A stretch of DNA of 64,000 nucleotides from Symsagittifera roscoffensis (taxonomy: Eukaryota > Xenacoelomorpha > Acoela > Convolutidae). Shown here piece by piece: positions 52,938-61,905 of this stretch (position 1 is its first letter; each line of letters opens with the position of its first letter). The stretch spans positions 71,797,465-71,861,464 of the forward strand of contig NC_087064.1 of the NCBI RefSeq assembly GCF_963678635.1, read 5' to 3'. Below the pieces are notes generated by a model, which was given only the letters and a program-made list of their open reading frames with translations, made no database searches and was not told the DNA's origin. The translations under genes and the position numbers were made by a program.

Positions 52938-55900
52938 TTAATTATATGCACTATTCATATCGGCGGTGGTAAAGTATTTTCCGTTTATTTTTGTTAAAAT
53001 AACTTGTATTGGTTCAATGGGCCAATTACACTTTGATTCATCTATTAGTGAGTTGAGGTATCTAGCATCGAGAACAATTTTTAATGATTCTCCTTTGGCT
53101 AGAATGATAACAGGGTTGATAAATGTGTTGCCTTTTGGTTGTTCCTCTTTGTTTAATGGTGATATAATGTTGTATTTTTCTAAAATGTCGAGTAATCTGT
53201 TCACTTTATCGTGTAAGTGAATTGGTACTTTACTTGCTCTTTGTTTTTTGAAAACTGCGTCTGGTTTTAATGGGAGATGTAGTGATGAGCTGATTTTGCC
53301 AACATCAAATTTGGATGTTGCATAGACTGATGAATATTTAATTAGCTGTTTTGCTAGTTTTTCAAATTCGTCTTGTGTTATTTGTGAATGTTGGAAATTA
53401 AACATTGTTAAAAATTTCTGAGGACTCTCTGTGTAGTTACTTATGTTGAATGTAGGTTTGAAATATGGGGTCTTTGTGAAATAATCCGTATTTCTGTTTT
53501 CGTTACTTATTATACTATTTATAGATAATTCTTCATTAAGAATTGTGGATTGGCAAATATCTAGTAATTGGAGTATATTATTTACACGATATGCTTTTTC
53601 GTGTATTGGTGATATTGTAGCGTTGGTTTCGCAATAGCCTAAAAGTCCTAAAGGTAATGTTACTTGGTAAGGTGTATTGTTGTATACATGTAAGGAAATA
53701 ATATCTGAATTCGAGTTTTTCAAATATTTTATTGATGAGATTGTGATTTTGAAAAATTTATGAATAGGTTTGAATTCAAAATCTGACATATAAAATTTTT
53801 GTTTGTTTTGTTTTTTATCATATTGGTGAACTTGCTTTATTGAAAAATTGTGTATGTTTCCTGATAGTGGTTTCAAGTGTTTTCTTTGTTGGTTATATAT
53901 TGGATAGAATTTTGAAAAGAATGGTGGTTGTTTATTTAATCTTTGAAAAAATGTTAGGGATGTGTCTTTTGTTTTTGTATATTTATCTTTGATTAATATT
54001 TTACTATTCAAGATGTTGATTGTTGGTATATATTTAGAGATAAATGGTATTCCAATGATATTGTGTTTAATATCAGTGATATGGAATATTTGTTTAAATG
54101 GTTTGGTTAAAATTTTGTTTTGCTCCATTGTTCTTGTGGGGAGAAGAAATAATTGAATTTTTCCGTAGTTTATTAATGTTGATCCTTGTGCTGTTGCTAG
54201 TTGGCTGGAGGTTTCAAGAGGTGTTAGCTTTGGGTGTAAGGTTTTTATTTCATTCCATGTGGGAATGTTTATTATATTTGATTCTGCTCCTGAATCAATT
54301 AAAAAATCAATTTCAAGATCTGGTGGTTGAAATTCTTTGCTTCTTGGACTTTCTAAAAGAAATGGTATTGTCCAAATTTTTTCTTTGGGTTGTTCTTTTT
54401 GTATGTTTTGATAGATGTGATTTGTATTCAAGCATTTTGTTTTTTCGTTCTCATTGGGTTGATTTGTAGTGTTAATTTCATTAGTTTTTTGTGTCGTCGG
54501 TGTGGAATGGACGGGTTCAATATAATAATTGTGAAGGAGTTCTGATTGATTCTCATATATGTGTGATGAAAAAGGTTGTTCATATATAACAGGTTCATAG
54601 TCATTTTCGACTTTTATCATATTGATGGAGAGAGTGTTTTCTGCATCGCTTTCTGAATCTGATGATCCACAGTTTATTTGATTGAGTTGTAACGTATCAG
54701 TTACTGTGTCATCAATACCTGGAGGGTCTGATGTTGTTTCTGGATCAGATTGTACTTGATTAATATGTCTTTGATGTTTATGTGTACTACTTCTGTGGCG
54801 ATTATTAGAATTATTATAGTTATTATTATTCCGGTGTGGTGATTGGGAATAATTTCTATAACGATTATTATAACTTGAATGTCGATTTTGTGAATTATTT
54901 CGCGATCTGTTTTGGTAATTATTGTTTGGTCTGTTATAGTTTGATCTATTATATGAGTTATTCCTTGATTGATTGTTCGGGTAATTCTGGTTTCGGTTGT
55001 TTGAATAACTTCTATTCCGATTATTGGAGTAGTTTCTATTCCTATTGTATGATGAATTTCGTGATTGATTGTTTGGGTAGTAATTATTTCTTGATTGGGA
55101 ATTAGATCTAGAAACAAATCGTTGTGTATTTGAATTTGATCTGGAATAGTAATTTCGACTATTTGGTCTATTGTAGTGATTTTGTGATGAATTTTGCGTG
55201 TTTCTTCGTTCTGGTGATCTTCCTCTATAACTTGAGTTATATGGTGATTGATTTCTTGTATAATTTGTATTGTTAGGGAGTGGTTTTCCTGAACTGTTGT
55301 TGCTGTAGACTGTTTTGTTCGGTAGATTTTGATCTTTTTTCATGTATTGGTAGAATGATTTATTTGGTTCTTTATATTTTTGAGGTTTATTTTGATTGTC
55401 TTGCTGTTTTTGTCTACATTCAGAAATACTATGTCCGTATCGTCGGCAATAATTACACCATTTTTTGAAAGATGGTTTGCCTTTAAAGTTTGGGTGTTTT
55501 TCGTAAATATTGAGTATTTCAGTGATTTTTTCAACGAGGTCTGTATCTGATTCCTGTATATTGTTTATATTTGTGGAAGCTGTTTCAATTCTGTTAACGT
55601 ATTGTAATTTCAGATTTTCCGTTTCTTCGAGTTTCATTGTGATTTCTGCTTGTTCTAGTTTGTCTACTAGTTTTCGAAAATCTAAATCGGGTTCTCGAAT
55701 TGACGAAGGATGGGATGCTCTCTTTTTTATTGCTATTTTCCTTAATTGTGGTGTTAAGGTCATCATTAAGATTTCTGTCATCTTTGTGTTTTTATAGTCA
55801 TGTGTATTTAATGAATATGCTTTTCGAACTAGTGTTTCGATTCGTACTGCTAATTGCTTGATGGTTTCGTTTGGTAATCTGCGAATTTCATTACATAAAA

Positions 55901-57986
55901 CTCTTTGTTGTTGTTTGTTTCTTTCGGAGTCAAACATTTTTGAAAATTCTTGTGTAAACCTTTTCCAATTTGATTTTATTTCTATAGGCAATACTGAAAA
56001 CCATTTTTGGGCTGCGCCATCTAGAGTTGTTTGTATTAACGCTGTGCGTCGATGTATCCAGTTTTGATGTAGTGGCGTATTAATTGGTTCAGGTCCTATA
56101 TTTAAAATCAAATTTGCTGTGACTGCATTTAAATAGTCTTCTACAGAATATTCAGGGTCTGTTCCTGTGAATACCATTAAAGGTTTATTTGATGTTATTG
56201 ATGATCCACCCATAAGGTATGGATTCATCGTCATTTGTAATGATTCTGCTGCATTTGGCATTTGAGAAAAATTTGAAAGTTGATTTCTTGTTATTTCGTG
56301 TTGTTGAAGATAATATGGGAGTGGTATTTCATTTTGCATTTGTGCTGGTTGGTACGAGTTTGCAATCATTGGGTTTTGTTGCTGAATTGGTTGAAAAGAT
56401 TGTGTATTAATTGGGTTTTGTTGTTGAATTGGTTGTTGGTTTTGTGTATCTATTGGTTGTGGAGAAAAAATTCTATTATATGTATGTGGTTTCTGTATTC
56501 CTTGTCCACGATATTCTTGATTATAGGGTGTAAATATATCTGGTTGTAAGAAATCATCATCTGAGGATAAGTAATCCATTTGATAAGATGTTTGTTTTTT
56601 ATTTTTATTTTGTTGAAAAAATGGATAGTTTTCACTACGATCCTGTGGAGGATGTAAATTTGTTTGGAAATTTACTGAATTAGGTGGTGCCATTGGGTTA
56701 TCCCAGTTTCGAGATCTTGTATAATTACTAAAATTTTTTCGTGGTTGATAATTTGTTTTTGATGGATGTGTGTAATTATAATTATGGTCTGCAAAGTTGT
56801 TTCTAGTGAACGTTTTGCGTGTTTTTGGCGGTATTGTCATGGGTCTGTATGTTTGGTAATCCATGTGTGAATATTTTGGGGCAACCGAAGGTTTAACGGT
56901 TGATTGTAATGTTACCTGTGTTTGTGAAGGATTTGTATTTCTTGGTGTTGTTAAGTTTGGACGTATTGGTGAAATACTTTGTTGTGTAGTTGTTGTGTGT
57001 ACGATTTCTTCATTTATGAAGTGTGATGGTGTCTGGATATCTTGTTGAGTAAGATTCCTAGTTCCATTGAGGTTTTCATTGTGTATGACTGTAGAGTTTA
57101 AACTATTATTTTGCATATCGGGTAAAAATGTATTATAGTTTAATGGTGTTGCATCAATGGTTAATGGTATTACTCGTACATAATCTCTTACATAAGATAT
57201 CGTACTTATTGCTTGACTTGAGATTGATTGTGGGAAGTTTATGGATGCGGGATGAGACCATTCGGGGTCCCAAACATAGTCTGATTGTTCTGTGATGGCA
57301 GTATCATCGTTTGAGTTTTGGGGTCTAAAATGTTTTCTTGCTTGTGAAATTAAATCAATATTATGTGTGAAATAATCTATTATGAACCATGCCAAGATTT
57401 TTTGTAAGTCGTGTTTTGTATGTTGTGAAACTTCATCTTTCGTGAAATTTTCTTTAATTATATTTAGAAAACTAGAGAGTAGTGTGATTTCATGTCGTAC
57501 TCTTATATGTTTAGATGTTTCTGTCGGTGAGACATTTGGTATCTGGATTTCGTTTTCTAATATCGAGATATAACTATATATTATCGCAAAAACTTCATTG
57601 GTGAATATGGAGTTTGCTCTTTGTGAGTTATGATATTGGATGCTTTTTATATATTCTGAGAATACTTTTGAGAAATCTAAATCAAGGTCGTCCGTTTGAA
57701 TTATATATTTACTGTGATTCTGGTTTGGTGAGCTGAATTCTATGGAGTAGATTCCGTATTGTTGTGTTAGGTTACATATATCTTTTAGATAGTGATCGAT
57801 AATTTGTCTTTTGATTTTTACATCTGGGAACTCTGTTTTACATGGACTGATTCCGGGTTCAAACAAATTTAAGAGTAAATTTTTGCAGAATATATGCTGT
57901 CCTCTATCAGTGGTTGCATCTACGATAAAGGGGAAAATATCATCATCATCTGGACTTTCTTCCCCTGGGGTGTGCGTTGAGCTCAT
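52938..57986 (-). CDS. gag-pro: Gag-protease-RT N-terminus polyprotein of copy C (1682 aa)
   Basis: One frame from ATG 57986. The N-terminal 600 residues form the matrix/capsid-like region, with a Gln/Pro/Asn-rich part around 350-540. The DYLNAVTAN and RRTALIQTTLDGAA segments near residues 600-640 resemble a retrotransposon Gag capsid core. The zinc knuckle CX2CX4HX4C is at 844-857, followed by some 170 residues of Asn/Arg/Ser/Tyr repeats (SRNNSYNRS type), probably RNA binding. Protease LIDSGAES has its Asp at 1231. The last 100 residues are the RT fingers, ending ADMNSAYN before a TAA. Cleavage sites are not assignable. Gag and Pol share one frame in this family. Confidence 0.88.
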   Translation of the reverse strand: MSSTHTPGEESPDDDDIFPFIVDATTDRGQHIFCKNLLLNLFEPGISPCKTEFPDVKIKRQIIDHYLKDICNLTQQYGIYSIEFSSPNQNHSKYIIQTDDLDLDFSKVFSEYIKSIQYHNSQRANSIFTNEVFAIIYSYISILENEIQIPNVSPTETSKHIRVRHEITLLSSFLNIIKENFTKDEVSQHTKHDLQKILAWFIIDYFTHNIDLISQARKHFRPQNSNDDTAITEQSDYVWDPEWSHPASINFPQSISSQAISTISYVRDYVRVIPLTIDATPLNYNTFLPDMQNNSLNSTVIHNENLNGTRNLTQQDIQTPSHFINEEIVHTTTTQQSISPIRPNLTTPRNTNPSQTQVTLQSTVKPSVAPKYSHMDYQTYRPMTIPPKTRKTFTRNNFADHNYNYTHPSKTNYQPRKNFSNYTRSRNWDNPMAPPNSVNFQTNLHPPQDRSENYPFFQQNKNKKQTSYQMDYLSSDDDFLQPDIFTPYNQEYRGQGIQKPHTYNRIFSPQPIDTQNQQPIQQQNPINTQSFQPIQQQNPMIANSYQPAQMQNEIPLPYYLQQHEITRNQLSNFSQMPNAAESLQMTMNPYLMGGSSITSNKPLMVFTGTDPEYSVEDYLNAVTANLILNIGPEPINTPLHQNWIHRRTALIQTTLDGAAQKWFSVLPIEIKSNWKRFTQEFSKMFDSERNKQQQRVLCNEIRRLPNETIKQLAVRIETLVRKAYSLNTHDYKNTKMTEILMMTLTPQLRKIAIKKRASHPSSIREPDLDFRKLVDKLEQAEITMKLEETENLKLQYVNRIETASTNINNIQESDTDLVEKITEILNIYEKHPNFKGKPSFKKWCNYCRRYGHSISECRQKQQDNQNKPQKYKEPNKSFYQYMKKDQNLPNKTVYSNNSSGKPLPNNTNYTRNQSPYNSSYRGRSPERRNTQNSSQNHYNRPNSRNYYSRSNSNTQRFVSRSNSQSRNNYYPNNQSRNSSYNRNRNYSNNRNRSYSNNRNQNYPNNQSRNNSYNRSNYNRPNNNYQNRSRNNSQNRHSSYNNRYRNYSQSPHRNNNNYNNSNNRHRSSTHKHQRHINQVQSDPETTSDPPGIDDTVTDTLQLNQINCGSSDSESDAENTLSINMIKVENDYEPVIYEQPFSSHIYENQSELLHNYYIEPVHSTPTTQKTNEINTTNQPNENEKTKCLNTNHIYQNIQKEQPKEKIWTIPFLLESPRSKEFQPPDLEIDFLIDSGAESNIINIPTWNEIKTLHPKLTPLETSSQLATAQGSTLINYGKIQLFLLPTRTMEQNKILTKPFKQIFHITDIKHNIIGIPFISKYIPTINILNSKILIKDKYTKTKDTSLTFFQRLNKQPPFFSKFYPIYNQQRKHLKPLSGNIHNFSIKQVHQYDKKQNKQKFYMSDFEFKPIHKFFKITISSIKYLKNSNSDIISLHVYNNTPYQVTLPLGLLGYCETNATISPIHEKAYRVNNILQLLDICQSTILNEELSINSIISNENRNTDYFTKTPYFKPTFNISNYTESPQKFLTMFNFQHSQITQDEFEKLAKQLIKYSSVYATSKFDVGKISSSLHLPLKPDAVFKKQRASKVPIHLHDKVNRLLDILEKYNIISPLNKEEQPKGNTFINPVIILAKGESLKIVLDARYLNSLIDESKCNWPIEPIQVILTKINGKYFTTADMNSAYN

Positions 57987-58428
57987 TTTTTCGTTCGATG
58001 ACTGTTATTATGTAATTATCAATGTGTCTAATTGGTTGATTCCAATTGTATAAATGTACTGGTTTGTGTTTATACTGCTTTTTTATTCTTCTTTTTCCTC
58101 TTTTTGATGAATTTGAAGTTGTTTCTGAGTCAGAGAAATATAATTGATCGTGAATTGGGCAATTTTTATCTATTGATTCTTTTAGTTTATAAAGTTCGTC
58201 TAAACTGTTGGTTTCTGATTCTGAAAATGCGTTTCGATTTTTTGAAAATCTTTTTCGTGTTATTTGTCTTTGTTTAGTTATTATTTTGCTCTTTAATGTT
58301 TGTCGTTTTGTTCTAATGTATCCAACTGTTTGTGTATGAGGTGTGATTACAAGGTCGTATTTTTTATTATCTATTTCACAATTGTGTAAAACGATTGTTT
58401 GTTTATTTCCTAGGTTTTTAAATGACAT
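57946..58428 (-). CDS. 160-aa basic ORF overlapping the start of gag
   Basis: ATG 58428, 41-nt overlap with the gag ORF in another frame. The product is basic (Lys/Arg runs RTKRQTLKSK, RKRFSKNR, KRGKRRIKKQYKHK) with acidic patches, without a membrane segment. In copy A its first 94 residues are fused in frame to gag by a deletion, so it may normally reach gag by frameshift or be a separate nuclear or RNA-binding factor. I know no matching family. Confidence 0.6.
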   Translation of the reverse strand: MSFKNLGNKQTIVLHNCEIDNKKYDLVITPHTQTVGYIRTKRQTLKSKIITKQRQITRKRFSKNRNAFSESETNSLDELYKLKESIDKNCPIHDQLYFSDSETTSNSSKRGKRRIKKQYKHKPVHLYNWNQPIRHIDNYIITVIERKNELNAHPRGRKSR

Positions 58429-59676
58429 AAGGTTTAGGATGACGGATGCAAAAGGTTGTTAAATGATTTCTATTTGCTTAAACTGTTAGTCCTTACGATT
58501 TTTTTGTTAGCCTAACCTGGGTCTATTTGTTCAGGGTTGGGGAGAAAAGTATATCGATTCCGAAGAATGATTTTATACTTTCTCGTGGATAGTATAAGCT
58601 AAGGTGCTAACTTACTTAATCTTACTTAAGGGTAGTGATTGTGTTCAGGGTTGGAGAATAGTAAATCGATCCACAAGGTTCAGGTATAATTAGAACGCGA
58701 GTAGTTCGTTAGATACTATTTTAAACTTACTAAGTTTAAGATTTATCCTGGGTCTGGTAAGAGGGGGGATCAAGTGAAGGATGAATAACCGAAGTTCTTC
58801 ACTGTTTATCCTAATTTGAATGATTAGTTTTGTTCAAAAATTTCTATTAGTCCTGGGTTTTTAGAAAGGGTTGGATAGTGAATCGACGTTTGAGGTCGTT
58901 AGACACTAGTTAAGTGGGTGGGGGAGAACAAAGTTGTTCTTTTTGATGCAAGGATAGGCCTTGATGATCAAGTTTTAAGTTTAATTAAATAGAAAATGAT
59001 TTAAGATCCAAGGATAAGCCTTGATGATCTGATTTTAAAATTAAGTGAATTTAAGTTTAAAATGTTTTAAATTTGTGTAAAGAATAGATTTAGTATTTTT
59101 ATGATATTAGTGAGCTTATGAATGCTGTTATGTTTAGGCGATGAAGCTGGAACAACAGGATGATTTATAATTACTAACCGTTTATTGTCATGCTACTAAT
59201 TTTTATTTTGATTTTTCAATAAATATTTTTCAAACATGTTTTGTATATTACTGCAGAATTTAGGAAAACGATCTGAGATCTTTTTATCAATCGTTATTGT
59301 ATATTAATAATTTTGTTTAGCGCCTGAAATGATTTTGAAGATTGACTTCAAAATTTTATGTTTGCAAATGAAAATCTAAATTCATTGCTATTAGTATTCT
59401 AAATACAAAAGTTTGTTCTGGCTTTTGCCGAACTATCATATAACTATATGGTAAGTTTCTGCTTTGTCGTATGTCGTCTCTGGTTCGAGGTCTTCTTCCA
59501 ATTCCGGGTAGTTCTGTTATCGTTCGGAATATTGGCTCTGATCTATTGAGTCGTAGAGACATTTCGATTAAATTATTGTCGTATAACATTTTGTAAATGT
59601 TTTGTCAAAATTCTAATCTATTATTGGTTAATTCTAAGCTATTAAGGTCTTGTTCGAGACTTATGGTCGCACCAGA
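58429..59676 (-). other. 5' leader of copy C
   Basis: 1.25 kb without a convincing frame. Contains the paired repeat 'aaggataRgccttgatgatc' (about 58948 and 59007) and 'gggttgg(g)gaga' motifs. Expected to contain packaging and dimerisation signals. A 77-codon frame at 59356-59589 starts in the leader and is not conserved as a unit. Confidence 0.5.
59643..59674 (-). promoter_or_regulatory. Primer-binding site candidate
   Basis: Two bases inside the 5' LTR end, the sense strand reads TGGTGCGACCATAAGTC. Its complement, ending ...GGTCGCACCA, is a tRNA 3' end, and the match may continue into a T arm (GTTCGA at 59652-59657 of the plus strand). I cannot say which tRNA. Confidence 0.6.
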
Positions 59677-60080
59677 TGAGTTAGGACCGATGGGTATAAC
59701 TCATAGAGTAATTTCGGATAGGGTACACCGTCTGCTCGTCACGCTATCTTATTTTCGGCCGGATAGGTTCGTCCAACTTCTTAGTCTAATACCGATCCTA
59801 ATCTTACTCTTATACTGTCTAGTCTCAGGTTGTTTAACTAGTCTCTGCTAGGCTCAATAGATATAGGGTATACTGGTTTATTGCGGCTGCTGAAGTACTC
59901 GGGAGAGTTCAACTAATTTCTAAGTTAAATTCAAATCTCTCTGGTGCTGAAATTAATTTCAGCACTTACAAATAAGTGGATTGTTAGTTAGATGGATCAT
60001 GATTGGTTAATATTAAATACTTTACATTGGTAAAATATCTAATTTATCCAATCATAAAATGTAGTTTAGATCAGGTTCCA
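59677..60080 (-). repeat. 5' LTR of copy C
   Basis: 404 bp; begins TGGAACCTGATC on the sense strand at 60080. Lacks 6 bp ('acaagt') present in the 3' LTR. Sense-strand ATTGG/CCAAT motifs at about 59995-60060 and a TTTAATATT stretch could be promoter elements. Confidence 0.93.
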
Positions 60081-60559
60081 GTTGATTAAAAGTTTTCGGT
60101 TCGATTTCCATGGAAAGTTTCACGACAATTTGAACCCGATTTTTTCTGTCTTTAACATCAATCAAAACAACCTAAAAAAAATAAATGACAGTTCAGGTAT
60201 TGTGTTGAAATTTAAAATTTTACTAGAGTTTTTTAAAGTTTTTACAATTGTAAAGACTTTTCAGATTCACTAAAAGTTAATATTCATAGTAATGTCTGTT
60301 TTTAATGAAAAAATATTAATTTTACCTTCTCCTGAAGTGTGTTTGGAGACTGCTGAGCGCATAATTTAAGATTATGTTGAAAATGAGAATGCTTCTTTCT
60401 GAAATTATTTGGGAGTTCCTTGCTGCTATAAGTATAGAATTTACAGTTTGAACACTTCAAAACACCACAGGTTCTACGATGTCTTGATGCAAGTTTGCGT
60501 GTGTAGTCTCTGCCACATTCAAGACATGCAACTATTTCGTTTCTATTCGGTGACGGCAT
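60052..60559 (-). CDS. Zinc-finger host gene, exon 2 entered by copy C
   Basis: Exon 1 is 60559-60326 (78 codons). It holds a CLECG...H...C finger and a second C-x2-C-x13-x-H-x-H finger (CSNCKFYTYSS...RKKHSH). A donor AAG|GTAAAAT follows. A matching-phase acceptor (TTTTTTTAG) opens exon 2 at 60171; it is open for 30 codons up to the target duplication at 60081-60084. The frame then enters the LTR and stops at 60052-60054. Across the empty site the frame would stop within about two codons, so copy C changes only the C-terminus or 3' UTR. Intron and exon 2 are predicted by eye. No known orthologue is recognised. Confidence 0.45.
60081..60084. repeat. Target-site duplication, right (GTTG)
   Basis: Pairs with 41176-41179 (and its duplicate at 37965-37968). 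Confidence 0.8.
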
Positions 60560-60590
60560 CTCAATAAGTAAAGAAAGATCTTGAGATTAA

Positions 60591-60663
60591 ATGAGAGATT
60601 TAGAATGTCCCAAACTTTTAGAAAAAAAAGAGTTGAAAAGCCTCAAAAAAAGAATTAAAAAAA
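60591..60663 (+). CDS. Candidate first exon, head-to-head with the zinc-finger gene
   Basis: ATG 60591, 24 Lys/Leu-rich codons, then a strong donor A|GTAAGTT at 60664. An acceptor 'tgtttatcag' near 60878 would continue in phase for about 20 codons to a stop. Only 31 bp separate this ATG from that of the opposite-strand zinc-finger gene. The coding call is tentative. Confidence 0.25.
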
Positions 60664-60714
60664 GTAAGTTTTTTAACCAACTTTTTTATCGTGAAAATAA
60701 AATCCTATCTAACC

Positions 60715-60840
60715 ATGAAGTTTCAAAGGTATCAACCAATCAGAATCGAGCATTTCTTACAAGGAATTTTTTTTCGATATCAACCTATCAGAATCGAGCA
60801 TTGCTTCACAGGTGATATTTGTGATATTAACCAATCAGAA
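60715..60840 (+). repeat. Short degenerate direct repeats
   Basis: 'atcaaccaatcagaatcgagcatt' occurs at about 60730 and 60780, and a partial third copy ('attaaccaatcagaaagaag') near 60817, spaced some 45-50 bp. Contains CCAAT-like cores. Confidence 0.5.
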
Positions 60841-61097
60841 AGAAGTGTTCTCAAATTTTAAACTTTTGTTTATCAGAACAAAACTATGTTTACCGAACTT
60901 CCCAATCAGGCAACTTTATTAAGTTTTTCTGGCATAACTAACTTATACATTTGACACTAAAGTGAGATGAATTTGATTTCTTGTCTGTTTTATATTATTT
61001 TTTCGCTACTCAATTCAAATTTTGAAATGTCGATCAAATTTTTAAAGATTTGTTCTATTTCTAACCAGTGAAAGAAGAAATATACAAATTATACATT

Positions 61098-61460
61098 TTA
61101 ATTGTTTTCTTTTTGGTATATTGTAGTATAAACAACCGGAAGTCTTTTCAATTTGGATATTCGATTAAAAGATGTTCTGACGAAACTAGGCTTTGTATTT
61201 GTATCACATTCAGAACAGTAACCAAAATAGTGTTCCTTATCTTCAATTTTTGTTTTATAGGCTCTTCCATTGTTTTGAGTTTTACCAATCAACCACTCAA
61301 TCTGAGTTAACTCTTCTAAATAAAAACATTGTTGATAAATCTGGCTGTTCTTTCATGAAATCTCTCCATCTTTTTAGCAAAATAATTGAACTTTCTGCGT
61401 TTCTAGATGATTTAAAAATTATACAATCTCCATCAACATCATCTATCCACCACTCTTTTA
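61098..61460 (-). pseudogene. Decayed coding segment, possibly a transposase
   Basis: Two consecutive minus-strand frames (about 61460-61302, with KEWWIDDVDGDCIIF and RWRDFMKEQPDL, then 61320-61098, with EWLIGKTQNNG and YFGYCSECDTNTKPSF) look like one protein broken by a frameshift near 61318. The upstream frame begins after a stop. Content suggests a transposon protein, but I cannot name the family. Confidence 0.3.
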
Positions 61461-61463
61461 GTT

Positions 61464-61905
61464 TTTTTGTAGTGGTTTAATTTTAAAATCAGATGAATGT
61501 CCGTTTGTGACATTAAAAACTCTTTTGTTAGAAACAATTTTTTTCACTGAAATAATCAAAGAAACTTAAAACAACTCGAATTGTTGTATCATTTTTAATT
61601 TATTTTTTAATCACTTTAAAATATGTTTCCTCTATTTAGAGTCTAATATGTGTTTTTTTTGTGAAGCCAATCAAAACCTCAAATCTTGGATAAAAAATTC
61701 AAAACAACCAATAAAATACAGAAATTCAAAAAAATATTGATAGGGTTTTCAACTACATTCTTCTTTGTTATTTTCTCAAATAAGACAAAAGTTACTGAAG
61801 TTTAGATAAAAAATTGAGTAAAGAATTTTTTTTTTGTAATTTCTTAAGCAATAACTAGAAAACTAACTGATAATTGGTGAATTCAATTACTAGACATATA
61901 AAACA
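61464..61905. other. Unassigned AT-rich sequence
   Basis: No gene or repeat recognised. Confidence 0.35.

Larger units (their letters stand above)
41180..60080 (-). mobile_element. LTR retroelement copy C, 18.9 kb, near complete
   Basis: LTRs 59677-60080 (5', 404 bp) and 41180-41589 (3', 410 bp) differ by 3 substitutions and one 6-bp indel, so the insertion is recent. They begin TG and end CA on the sense strand and are flanked by GTTG. Between them lie a primer-binding site candidate, a leader, 160-aa ORF, gag-pro-pol, a spacer, five accessory ORFs and a 1.6-kb 3' region. Pol has three in-frame stops, while the glycoprotein and 602-aa frames are intact. This is far longer than usual gypsy elements (5-9 kb). 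Confidence 0.93.

Noticed and set aside
59356-59589. 77-codon frame in the leader
   Set aside because: Not supported by copy A beyond sequence identity, no recognised content; region is 5' leader.
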